In this document: piece by piece, positions 5,975 through 12,746 of the stretch
Position numbering within the stretch: the stretch's first letter is position 1
How the letters are laid out: each line of letters begins with the position of its first letter
Assembly: GCA_030682755.1 (NCBI GenBank)
Contig: JAUXNR010000106.1
Span: forward strand, 1 to 12,771
Length of the DNA stretch: 12,771 nucleotides
Source of the DNA: Flavobacterium sp.
GTDB taxonomy: Bacteria; Bacteroidota; Bacteroidia; Flavobacteriales; Flavobacteriaceae
Direction: 5' to 3'
Translations under genes and position numbers: made by a program
The notes under the pieces: model-generated
Seen by the model: only the letters and a program-made list of their open reading frames with translations
Database searches by the model: none
Told to the model about the DNA's origin: nothing

Positions 5975-7027
5975 ATGAAATACTTTCTCTTTGGTTTACT
6001 TTTATTTTCTTTCGAAATAAATGCACAAAAACTTTCATTAGAACAAGCAAATCATTTGGCTTCACTTCCACTAAAGTGTTTGCAACAAGAATATCCCAAT
6101 AAGTTGAATCAGCTATTGCTAGATTCATCTGAAATTCATTCACCCAAAAAATTACATCCCGCTTTTTATGGGTGTTTTGATTGGCATTCTTCGGTGCATG
6201 GTCATTGGAGTTTAGTTTATTTGTTGAATAATTTTCCGGATTTAGCCAATAAAAATGAAATTATTGCTAAGCTAAAAACCAATTTATCAAAAGAAAATAT
6301 TCAAGTTGAAATTGATTACTTTTCAAAAAATCACGAGAAATCTTTTGAACGAACTTATGGTTGGAATTGGTTGTTGAAACTCCAATTAGAATTAGAAATG
6401 AGTGCAGCACCTTTTGCGAAAGAATTAGCACAAAATTTAAAGCCGTTAACAGATTTGCTGATTTTACGATACCATGAATTTTTACCAAAATTGCTTTATC
6501 CCGTTCGAGCCGGAACACATAATAACACCGCATTCGGACTTACATTTGCTTGGGATTATGCGGTTTATTCAAACAATAAAAATTTTCAAAATTTGATAGC
6601 TGAAAACGCCAAACGATTATTTTTATCAGATGAAAATTGTCCAATCAATTGGGAACCTAGTGGTACCGATTTTCTTTCTCCCTGTATGGAAGAAATTGGA
6701 ATCATGAGTAGAATTTTACCCGAAAAGGAATTTTTATCGTGGTTAAAAAAGTTTAATAACAACATTTTTAAGAAAGATTTTAATTGGGAAGTTGCCCGAG
6801 TTTCAGACAGAACAGACGGTCATTTAGTGCATTTAGATGGATTAAATTTTAGTCGTGCTTGGAATTTTTATCATTTGATAAAGTTGTATCCAAAACAATT
6901 TAATCATTTAAAACCTTTAGCTGAAAAACATCTTAATTTTTCACTTCCCTCTGTGGTGGATGGGAATTATGAAGGTGAGCATTGGTTGGCTTCGTTTGCA
7001 TTGAGAGCGTTTGAGGAGAAAAAATAA
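5975..7027 (+). CDS. DUF2891 family protein, secreted
   Basis: This 350-residue protein starts with a signal peptide, MKYFLFGLLLFSFEINAQ, with likely signal peptidase I cleavage after A17; there is no lipobox cysteine. The mature part carries the conserved DUF2891 (PF11199) motifs: HPAFYGCFDWHSSVHGHW (61-78), SFERTYGWNWLL (123-134), PVRAGTHNNTAFGLTF and, further on, WEPSGTDFLSPC. The many conserved Trp, His and Asp residues in helical repeats suggest an alpha/alpha-toroid like those of glycan-active enzymes. That is a fold-level inference; to my knowledge the family has no assigned activity. The product should be periplasmic. It is divergent from the small gene at 5944, and its own promoter is unclear; TATCTTTC at 5930-5937 misses the final G of the consensus. 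Confidence 0.85.
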   Translation: MKYFLFGLLLFSFEINAQKLSLEQANHLASLPLKCLQQEYPNKLNQLLLDSSEIHSPKKLHPAFYGCFDWHSSVHGHWSLVYLLNNFPDLANKNEIIAKLKTNLSKENIQVEIDYFSKNHEKSFERTYGWNWLLKLQLELEMSAAPFAKELAQNLKPLTDLLILRYHEFLPKLLYPVRAGTHNNTAFGLTFAWDYAVYSNNKNFQNLIAENAKRLFLSDENCPINWEPSGTDFLSPCMEEIGIMSRILPEKEFLSWLKKFNNNIFKKDFNWEVARVSDRTDGHLVHLDGLNFSRAWNFYHLIKLYPKQFNHLKPLAEKHLNFSLPSVVDGNYEGEHWLASFALRAFEEKK

Positions 7028-7039
7028 GTTTCTTTTAAT

Positions 7040-7047
7040 TACTTTTG
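7040..7047 (+). promoter_or_regulatory. -7 promoter box for the FAD-dependent oxidoreductase gene
   Basis: TACTTTTG matches TAnnTTTG perfectly. It lies in the 33-base gap after the DUF2891 gene and ends 13 bases before the ATG at 7061, implying a very short leader and transcription separate from the gene upstream. A -33 TTG at standard spacing is not evident. Confidence 0.55.
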
Positions 7048-7060
7048 CAAAAAGAATACT

Positions 7061-8635
7061 ATGCCCAAAGAACTTCTCATTCAAGTTGCACCTGAAGTGG
7101 CTGCCAATGATTTTTTATTAAAAGATCATGTGGCAAAAATGATTCGGACTTCAGTGTCAGAAGTTCAACATATTTCGATTATAAAACGTTCGATTGATGC
7201 TCGTCAAAAAGCAATCAAAATCAATTTAAAGTTGATGATTTTCTTTCAAAACGAACCTTTTTCTGAACAAAAAATTGAATTACCTAATTATCCCAATGTT
7301 GCCAATCAACAAGAGGTGATTGTTATTGGTGCCGGTCCTGCCGGACTTTTCGCAGCGTTACAACTCATTGAAGTTGGTTTAAAACCAATTGTTATCGAAC
7401 GCGGAAAAGATGTTCGAGGTCGTCGACGTGATTTAAAAGCGATCAATGTTGACCATATCGTAAACGAAGATTCCAATTATTGTTTTGGCGAAGGCGGAGC
7501 AGGAACGTATTCTGACGGAAAACTTTACACACGTTCCAAAAAACGTGGAGATGTGGATAGAATTTTAGAATTATTAGTCGGTTTCGGAGCTTCTCCGGAT
7601 ATTCTAGTTGAAGCTCATCCACACATCGGAACCAATAAATTACCGCAAATTATTCAAGATATTAGAGAAAAAATCATCGAATGTGGCGGACAGGTTTTGT
7701 TTGAAACCCGTGTGACTGATTTTATTGTCAAAAACAACGGAATGCAAGGAATTGTTACCCAAAAAGGCGAAACAATTTCAGCTAACAAAGTTATTTTGGC
7801 CACCGGACATTCGGCTCGTGATATTTTTGAATTATTAGACAGAAAAAAAATACTCATCGAAGCCAAACCTTTCGCGTTGGGCGTTCGTGCGGAACATCCA
7901 CAAGAATTAATTGATTCGATTCAATACAGTTGTGATTTCCGTGGCGATTATTTGCCACCGGCACCGTATTCCATCGTGAAACAAGTAAATGGTCGTGGCA
8001 TGTATTCGTTTTGTATGTGTCCCGGAGGTGTAATTGCTCCGTGTGCCACGAGTCCGGGAGAAGTCGTGACGAACGGTTGGTCGCCTTCCAAAAGAGACCA
8101 AGCCACTGCAAACTCAGGAATTGTGGTTGAATTAAAAATAGAAGATTTTAAACCTTTCGCCAAATTCGGACCGTTAGCCGGAATGGAATTTCAAAAAGCC
8201 ATCGAACAAAAAGCATGGCATTTGGCAGGGCAGACTCAAAAAGTTCCTGCTCAACGCATGATTGATTTTACTCAAAATAAAATTTCAGCTTCTATTCCCA
8301 AAACGTCTTATGTTCCAGGAACAACTTCGGTGGAAATGGGACAAGTTTTCCCCGGTTTTCTTACTCAAATCATGCGAGAAGGTTTTGTGCAATTCGGAAA
8401 ATCAATGAAAGGTTATTTAACCAATGAAGCCATTTTGCATGCACCCGAAAGTCGTACGTCCTCTCCGGTTCGGATTCCGAGAGATGCCCAAACCTTAGAA
8501 CATCTTCAAATTAAAGGTTTATATCCTTGCGGAGAAGGAGCAGGGTTTGCAGGCGGAATTGTTTCTGCGGCAATTGATGGAGAGAAATGTGCTCTGAAAA
8601 TTAAGGAGAGTTTGGGTTCAGATAAATTCAAGTAA
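7061..8635 (+). CDS. Uncharacterised FAD-dependent oxidoreductase (COG2509 type)
   Basis: The 524 residues have an N-terminal domain of about 80 residues, then a dinucleotide-binding fold starting at VIVIGAGPAGLFAALQL (86-102), with the adenosine-ribose-binding acid E113 in VIERG. RGRRRD (119-124), NYCFGEGGAGTYSDGKLYTR (139-158), FCMCPGGVIAPCATSPGEV and the C-terminal PCGEGAGFAGGIVSAAIDG, which closes over FAD, are hallmarks of the COG2509 group of predicted FAD-dependent dehydrogenases. The group is widespread in bacteria; I know of no firmly established substrate. The two cysteines of CMCPGG and the C of ENSNYCFG-type segments could take part in redox chemistry, but this is inference. There is no signal peptide, so it is cytoplasmic. 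The gene is preceded by its own -7 box and converges on the DUF2971 gene with one base between the two stop codons. Confidence 0.88.
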   Translation: MPKELLIQVAPEVAANDFLLKDHVAKMIRTSVSEVQHISIIKRSIDARQKAIKINLKLMIFFQNEPFSEQKIELPNYPNVANQQEVIVIGAGPAGLFAALQLIEVGLKPIVIERGKDVRGRRRDLKAINVDHIVNEDSNYCFGEGGAGTYSDGKLYTRSKKRGDVDRILELLVGFGASPDILVEAHPHIGTNKLPQIIQDIREKIIECGGQVLFETRVTDFIVKNNGMQGIVTQKGETISANKVILATGHSARDIFELLDRKKILIEAKPFALGVRAEHPQELIDSIQYSCDFRGDYLPPAPYSIVKQVNGRGMYSFCMCPGGVIAPCATSPGEVVTNGWSPSKRDQATANSGIVVELKIEDFKPFAKFGPLAGMEFQKAIEQKAWHLAGQTQKVPAQRMIDFTQNKISASIPKTSYVPGTTSVEMGQVFPGFLTQIMREGFVQFGKSMKGYLTNEAILHAPESRTSSPVRIPRDAQTLEHLQIKGLYPCGEGAGFAGGIVSAAIDGEKCALKIKESLGSDKFK

Positions 8636-8636
8636 A

Positions 8637-9989
8637 TTAGAAATCTAAACTTAGATTTTTATAGTATGGTTTCAAAGTAAGAAATAAACCGTCTTTAGAA
8701 TAATATTTTAATAAACCATCTTTATTTACAATTAAATATTCACCATGTTTATTATCTATGTTTTCGAACATTGTAAAATCTTTTGTATTAGTCACTTTTA
8801 ATTTAGAATACATTTTTGTATCATCAACGAAATGAGTTTCCATAACATAATCTATACCTGATTTAAATAAAGTTAGTTTTGAACAACAGTATGGAGATTC
8901 ATCAAACCACACTATAGTATTTAAATTTGTCTTACCATCAATCTGATTCTTGAATCTTTCCTCTTCATCAATTGTCATACCGCATATTTTTATATCTTCT
9001 TCATTCAATATAAAATTTGCATTAGCCCAAAAAATATTTGGATCAATTTGATTAATTAAGCAATAAGAAATATATATTCTATCTGCTTTGTTAAATATTT
9101 TGGTTTTTAAATCTATTGATAAAATTCTAAGGTTTTCAAATGTTAATTTATTTTCTAGAATAATTTTTAATTTACCTTTTTTAGCATAAGGATAATATCT
9201 TTTTTCTTTAATTTCATAACTTAGTAATTCATTTCCTTGTTTTATTTTATATAAATATGGAATAGTATTTTTATATAAATCTTCAATAGGTTCAGCTATT
9301 AATTTATAAGATTGATCAATAATTTTCATTTGAAAGTATTGTATACTTCTCCCTTTTAATTTTTCCATCAAAATTATTTTATGTTTTTCTGACATTCTTA
9401 GCCCAAAATATATAGCTTTTACAGCTTCAAATTCATATTGGTTTTCTCCAATCGAATCTGTAATTATCCTAACTTCTTTTTCGTAATCCCAGGATTTTGA
9501 TTTAGTTCCAGCTAACTTTTCGATTAATTTATTCTTCATATTCTTGATATCTCGAATAATAAAAAATGGAGGTTTTGATGAATATTTTACTGAGATTAGA
9601 TGAGATTTGTGATATGGATTATTGTGTAATAAATAGTTTAAATCAAATGCTATGCAAAAACCTTTGTGAGAATTTGCATAGTGTGCCCACAGTAACTCAT
9701 GTGTGTAAGAAGTAGAGAGTGAATAAATACCTATTTTAGATTTTACATTTTCAAATTTTTTTATTGATTGTAAAAATGAGTCTTTTGGTTCGGTTTTTAT
9801 TCTGAATAATTTGGAAATAAAATTAATTTCTTTAGTTATTTTATTGTCGTAAACCATTGCTTCACAAGGGTCATTTAAATCAATATAATTGGGAGCCCAA
9901 AAAGTGTTATTTACGATTGAATTAACGTCTCTTTCGAAGATATCTTCATTTCCTCCTCTATATTTATACAAGAAATTTAAATTACTCAT
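8637..9989 (-). CDS. DUF2971 domain protein with an unrecognised C-terminal region
   Basis: The first 235 or so of 450 residues carry DUF2971 motifs: LYKYRGG (7-13), FWAPNYIDLNDPCE (30-43), YSLSTS (89-94), LLWAHYANSHKGFCIAFD (99-116) and WDYEKEVRI (167-175). The remaining 215 residues match nothing I recognise; they look beta-rich and end with HGEYLIVNKDGLLKYYSKDG. DUF2971 proteins are often 250-300 residues, so this is a long member. No activity is established for the family to my knowledge. Base composition is unlike the neighbours: I counted 43 G+C in bases 9061-9300 (18%), against 26 of 60 in 8161-8220 and 28 of 60 in 10261-10320. It sits alone and inverted between housekeeping genes. Horizontal acquisition is likely. 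There is no signal peptide or membrane segment. Confidence 0.8.
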   Translation of the reverse strand: MSNLNFLYKYRGGNEDIFERDVNSIVNNTFWAPNYIDLNDPCEAMVYDNKITKEINFISKLFRIKTEPKDSFLQSIKKFENVKSKIGIYSLSTSYTHELLWAHYANSHKGFCIAFDLNYLLHNNPYHKSHLISVKYSSKPPFFIIRDIKNMKNKLIEKLAGTKSKSWDYEKEVRIITDSIGENQYEFEAVKAIYFGLRMSEKHKIILMEKLKGRSIQYFQMKIIDQSYKLIAEPIEDLYKNTIPYLYKIKQGNELLSYEIKEKRYYPYAKKGKLKIILENKLTFENLRILSIDLKTKIFNKADRIYISYCLINQIDPNIFWANANFILNEEDIKICGMTIDEEERFKNQIDGKTNLNTIVWFDESPYCCSKLTLFKSGIDYVMETHFVDDTKMYSKLKVTNTKDFTMFENIDNKHGEYLIVNKDGLLKYYSKDGLFLTLKPYYKNLSLDF

Positions 9990-10011
9990 TCGTTAAATTT
10001 TTTATTAATTT

Positions 10012-10019
10012 CAAAAATA
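10012..10019 (-). promoter_or_regulatory. -7 promoter box for the DUF2971 gene
   Basis: Read leftward this is TATTTTTG, a perfect TAnnTTTG, 22 bases before the ATG at 9989. A TTG (positions 10038-10036 on the minus strand) lies 16 bases upstream, a little closer than the usual 19-base spacing, and could be the -33 element. Confidence 0.45.
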
Positions 10020-10094
10020 CAAATTATACAAACTTCAACACCCGTTAAACTTTTCACAATTCCATATAAATCCAAATAAAAAAGAACTTTTTCA

Positions 10095-10102
10095 TACCTT
10101 TG
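10095..10102 (+). promoter_or_regulatory. -7 promoter box for idi and the genes after it
   Basis: TACCTTTG matches TAnnTTTG and ends 18 bases before the ATG at 10121. It overlaps an in-frame TTG at 10100 that could be taken for an earlier idi start. The promoter makes that start unlikely. It probably drives idi, the pterin synthase and the peroxiredoxin together. Confidence 0.55.
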
Positions 10103-10120
10103 AAGAGCTTAAAAAACGCT

Positions 10121-10648
10121 ATGACAGAAGAAAAAGTAATTTTAGTCAATGAAAATGACGAGCCTATTGGCTTGATGAATAAATTGGAAGCTCATGAAAA
10201 GGCCGTTTTGCACCGTGCATTTTCCGTATTTATTTTGAATGATAAAAACGAAGTGATGTTGCAACAACGTGCTCATCAGAAATACCATTCGCCTTTGTTG
10301 TGGACCAATACGTGTTGCAGTCATCAACGCGAAGGCGAAACTAATATTCAAGCCGGAACCCGAAGATTGCAAGAAGAAATGGGCTTTTCAGCCGAGTTGA
10401 AAGAATTGTTTCATTTTATCTACAAAGCTCCGTTTGACAATGGTTTAACCGAACATGAACTCGATCATGTGATGATTGGTTATTATAATGACGAACCAAA
10501 AATCAATCCCGATGAGGTGGAAAGTTGGAAATGGATGAGCATTGAGGCCATTAGAGACGATATTCAAACCCAATCTGAAAATTATACTGTTTGGTTCAAA
10601 ATTATTTTTGATGAATTTTATCATTACCTTGAAGAGCATAAACTGTAA
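10121..10648 (+). CDS. idi: Type 1 isopentenyl-diphosphate delta-isomerase
   Basis: The enzyme interconverts isopentenyl and dimethylallyl diphosphate, supplying both C5 units for menaquinone, undecaprenyl phosphate and carotenoid synthesis. The 175 residues form a Nudix-like fold with HEKAVLHRAFSVFIL (25-39), giving metal ligands H25 and H31. WTNTCCSHQREGE (61-73) carries the catalytic cysteine, C66 by alignment to the E. coli WTNSVCGHP motif, and H68. RRLQEEMGF (81-89) is the Nudix-like helix, and E111/E113 in TEHELDH are the acid pair. It is a metal-dependent type 1 enzyme, not the flavin-dependent type 2. The ATG at 10121 is chosen over an in-frame TTG at 10100 because it gives the normal family N-terminus, MTEEKVILVNENDE, and because the TTG overlaps the -7 box. 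The pterin synthase gene follows after 32 bases. Confidence 0.94.
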   Translation: MTEEKVILVNENDEPIGLMNKLEAHEKAVLHRAFSVFILNDKNEVMLQQRAHQKYHSPLLWTNTCCSHQREGETNIQAGTRRLQEEMGFSAELKELFHFIYKAPFDNGLTEHELDHVMIGYYNDEPKINPDEVESWKWMSIEAIRDDIQTQSENYTVWFKIIFDEFYHYLEEHKL

Positions 10649-10680
10649 AATATCAAAAATCAACTTCAAATTTCAATAAA

Positions 10681-11091
10681 ATGAGAGTAACTGTTTCCAG
10701 AAAAGCTCACTTTAACGCCGCTCACCGATTGTATCGAAAAGATTGGTCGATGGAAAAAAACGATTTGGTTTTTGGTAAATGCAATAATCCGAACTTTCAC
10801 GGGCACAATTATGAACTAATTGTCAGTGTAACCGGTGAAATTGATCCCGAAACAGGATTTGTGATGGATGTTAAAATTCTCTCCGATTTAATCAAAGAAC
10901 ACATTGAAAATGTATTTGATCATAAAAATCTGAATGTAGATGTTCCTGATTTTGCTGATTTGAATCCAACAGCCGAAAATATTGCCGTAGTAATTTGGAA
11001 TAAACTGCGAAAATATATCAAAGAATCTCTTGATTTAGACGTCGTTTTATATGAAACACCTCGAAATTTTGTAACCTATAAAGGAAAATAA
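10681..11091 (+). CDS. queD: 6-pyruvoyl/6-carboxy-tetrahydropterin synthase family protein
   Basis: The family converts 7,8-dihydroneopterin triphosphate either to 6-carboxytetrahydropterin (QueD, queuosine route) or to 6-pyruvoyltetrahydropterin (tetrahydrobiopterin route). The 136 residues show zinc ligands H15 (FNAAHRLY), H40 and H42 (NFHGHNY), catalytic C34, the D80-H81 pair (FDHKNL) and E125 (YETPRN). The cysteine spacing, C-x5-HGH, is that of the animal BH4-type enzyme rather than the C-x3-HGH of typical QueD. Other segments, FGKCNNPN, GEIDPETG, DHKNL and YKGK, are very close to human PTS as I remember it. The symbol queD follows common bacterial naming, and the reaction is open. It follows idi, and its stop is one base before the peroxiredoxin ATG, so translation of the two is probably coupled. 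Confidence 0.88.
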   Translation: MRVTVSRKAHFNAAHRLYRKDWSMEKNDLVFGKCNNPNFHGHNYELIVSVTGEIDPETGFVMDVKILSDLIKEHIENVFDHKNLNVDVPDFADLNPTAENIAVVIWNKLRKYIKESLDLDVVLYETPRNFVTYKGK

Positions 11092-11092
11092 C

Positions 11093-11548
11093 ATGGCATT
11101 AAAAGTAGGGGATAAGGTTCCGCATTTTACTGCAAAAGACACCAATGGAAATCTTTTTGACAGCACATCAATACTGGAAAAAAAGCCTGTGGTTATTTAT
11201 TTCTATCCTAAAGATGATACACGGGTTTGCACAGAACAAGCGTGTAGTTTCAGAGATTCTTATCAAGAGTTTACTGATTTAGGAGCCGAAGTGATTGGTG
11301 TGAGTGGCGATTCAACTTCTTCGCATCAAAAGTTTGCTCAAAAACACCAACTTCCTTTTACGCTTTTATCGGATCATGATAAAAAATTACGCAATTTGTT
11401 TGGTGTTCCCACTGCTTTATTCGGACTCATTCCGGGTCGAGTGACATATGTGATTGACGAAAAAGGAATTATCAAATTAATTTTTGACAATTTATCCGGA
11501 AAAATTCACATTGAAAAAGCACTTCAAATGGTAAAGAAACTAGTTTAA
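11093..11548 (+). CDS. bcp: Thioredoxin-dependent peroxiredoxin, Bcp/PrxQ type
   Basis: This 151-residue cytoplasmic thiol peroxidase reduces hydrogen and organic peroxides and is recycled by thioredoxin. The active-site segment YFYPKDDTRVCTEQACSFRD contains the universal P-x3-T-x2-C motif with peroxidatic C46 and, five residues on, C51. That is the resolving position of the alpha-2 type PrxQ/Bcp subgroup, giving an intramolecular disulfide. The T-R-V-C stretch replaces the more usual T-P-G-C, a mild variation. GRVTYVID near the C-terminus supplies the conserved arginine region. The gene lies one base after the pterin synthase stop and appears to be the last gene of the idi run. The length is typical for the group. 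Confidence 0.93.
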   Translation: MALKVGDKVPHFTAKDTNGNLFDSTSILEKKPVVIYFYPKDDTRVCTEQACSFRDSYQEFTDLGAEVIGVSGDSTSSHQKFAQKHQLPFTLLSDHDKKLRNLFGVPTALFGLIPGRVTYVIDEKGIIKLIFDNLSGKIHIEKALQMVKKLV

Positions 11549-11559
11549 AATCTATTTCT

Positions 11560-11567
11560 TACATTTG
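11560..11567 (+). promoter_or_regulatory. -7 promoter box for manA
   Basis: TACATTTG matches TAnnTTTG and lies 12 bases after the peroxiredoxin stop; it ends 17 bases before the manA ATG. It suggests that manA can be transcribed separately from the idi run. No clear -33 TTG at 19-base spacing. Confidence 0.5.
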
Positions 11568-11584
11568 ACACTTGCAAAACGAAA

Positions 11585-12550
11585 ATGGCTACGAAACTTT
11601 ATCCTTTTACATTTATTCCCATTTTAAAAGAACGCATTTGGGGCGGCACCAAGTTGAAAGACTACTTGAACAAACCCATTTCATCTGAAATTACAGGAGA
11701 AAGTTGGGAATTATCAACGGTTCCCAATGATGTGAGTGTTATTAATAATGGAATTTTTAAAGGTAAAAACCTCAATGAAGTAATCGATTTATATCCTGAA
11801 GAAATTTTAGGAACAACTGTTTTTAACCAATTTGGAAAACAGTTTCCCTTGCTTTTTAAATATTTAGATGCAAAAGCAGATTTGTCGATTCAATTGCATC
11901 CGAATGATGAATTGGCAAAAGTTCGTCATAACTCTTTTGGGAAAACCGAAATGTGGTATGTGATGCAAGCCGATGAAAATGCCCGTTTGATTTTGGGTTT
12001 CAAAGAAAATTCAAACCGAGAAGATTATTTGAATCACGTTGAAAATAAAACGTTACTTTCAATATTAAACGAAGTTCCGGTTAAGAAAGGCGATGTTTTT
12101 TTATTGGAAACCGGAACAATTCACGCCATTGGAGCTGGAATTGTGATTGCCGAAATTCAGCAAACCAGTGATGTTACTTATCGAGTTTACGATTGGGATC
12201 GAGTTGATGCTAACGGAAACAAACGTGATTTGCATACCGAATTAGCGTTGGATGCTATCAATTATAAAACTACTTCAGCCAAAAAGGAATATGAAGCAAT
12301 TGAAAACAAAAGTATATCAGTTGTGGATTGTCCTTATTTTAAAACCAATATCATTTCGTTAAACGATCAGGTTTTGATTGATAAAACGTCAGACTCCTTT
12401 ATGGTTTTGATGTGTACCGAAGGTCATTTTGAACTTATTTTGGAAGATCAAAAATATACATATCAAACGGGAGATACGGTTTTAATTCCGGCAATACTCA
12501 CTTCCTTTTTGTTAAAAGGTACGGCTACAGTATTAGAAATTACTGTTTAA
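11585..12550 (+). CDS. manA: Mannose-6-phosphate isomerase, class I
   Basis: A zinc-dependent cytoplasmic isomerase that interconverts mannose 6-phosphate and fructose 6-phosphate, feeding GDP-mannose for surface glycans or letting mannose enter glycolysis. The 321 residues form a double cupin. The metal site is visible in SIQLHPNDE (Q103, H105), GKTEMWYV (E122) and ETGTIHAIG (H180), and R200 in TYRVYDWDR is the conserved active-site arginine. The N-terminal PILKERIWGGTKL and GESWELS segments are typical of the short ManA form of about 320 residues found in Firmicutes and Bacteroidota; E. coli ManA has about 390. The start is ATG with the preceding GAAA and no Shine-Dalgarno. A promoter of its own lies just upstream. 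Confidence 0.95.
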   Translation: MATKLYPFTFIPILKERIWGGTKLKDYLNKPISSEITGESWELSTVPNDVSVINNGIFKGKNLNEVIDLYPEEILGTTVFNQFGKQFPLLFKYLDAKADLSIQLHPNDELAKVRHNSFGKTEMWYVMQADENARLILGFKENSNREDYLNHVENKTLLSILNEVPVKKGDVFLLETGTIHAIGAGIVIAEIQQTSDVTYRVYDWDRVDANGNKRDLHTELALDAINYKTTSAKKEYEAIENKSISVVDCPYFKTNIISLNDQVLIDKTSDSFMVLMCTEGHFELILEDQKYTYQTGDTVLIPAILTSFLLKGTATVLEITV

Positions 12551-12551
12551 G

Positions 12552-12661
12552 CCACGAATTCACAAATTACAGCTTATTTTCTAATGTTGAATTAGCTCAT
12601 CTTTGATGAAAATTCGAATGAAATGAAAAAAAATGATAAGAACAAATTCGTGAATTTGTGG
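12552..12661. repeat. Long imperfect inverted repeat after manA
   Basis: CCACGAATTCACAAATT (12552-12568) is matched by the inverted copy AATTCGTGAATTTGTGG (12645-12661) with 15 of 17 pairs; both arms themselves contain the word CACRAATT. The spacer is 76 bases and AT-rich, with no open reading frame worth noting. It begins two bases after the manA stop. Confidence 0.6.
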
Positions 12662-12738
12662 TTGAATTTATATTGTTTAATTTGAAATAATGGTTGTTAG
12701 GTTTTTCAAACTAATTCATTTAATTCTAAATTTTTACG

Positions 12739-12746
12739 TACTTTTG
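12739..12746 (+). promoter_or_regulatory. -7 promoter box for a gene beyond the right edge
   Basis: TACTTTTG matches TAnnTTTG and is followed by CACCGCAA and an A-rich leader running to the window end with no start codon. The 12551-12771 interval otherwise contains only the inverted repeat; I see no gene in it. Confidence 0.5.

Noticed and set aside
7854..8163. Three overlapping minus-strand open frames within the FAD oxidoreductase gene
   Set aside because: All are antisense to conserved FAD-family motifs in a locally GC-richer stretch; there is no promoter and no plausible protein features.
9991..10054. Direct repeat CGTTAAAYTTTT (9991-10002 and 10043-10054) in the DUF2971/idi gap, considered as an attachment or insertion footprint
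   Set aside because: Both copies lie on the same side of the DUF2971 gene, so they do not bracket it, and 11 of 12 matches in such AT-rich DNA are weak evidence.
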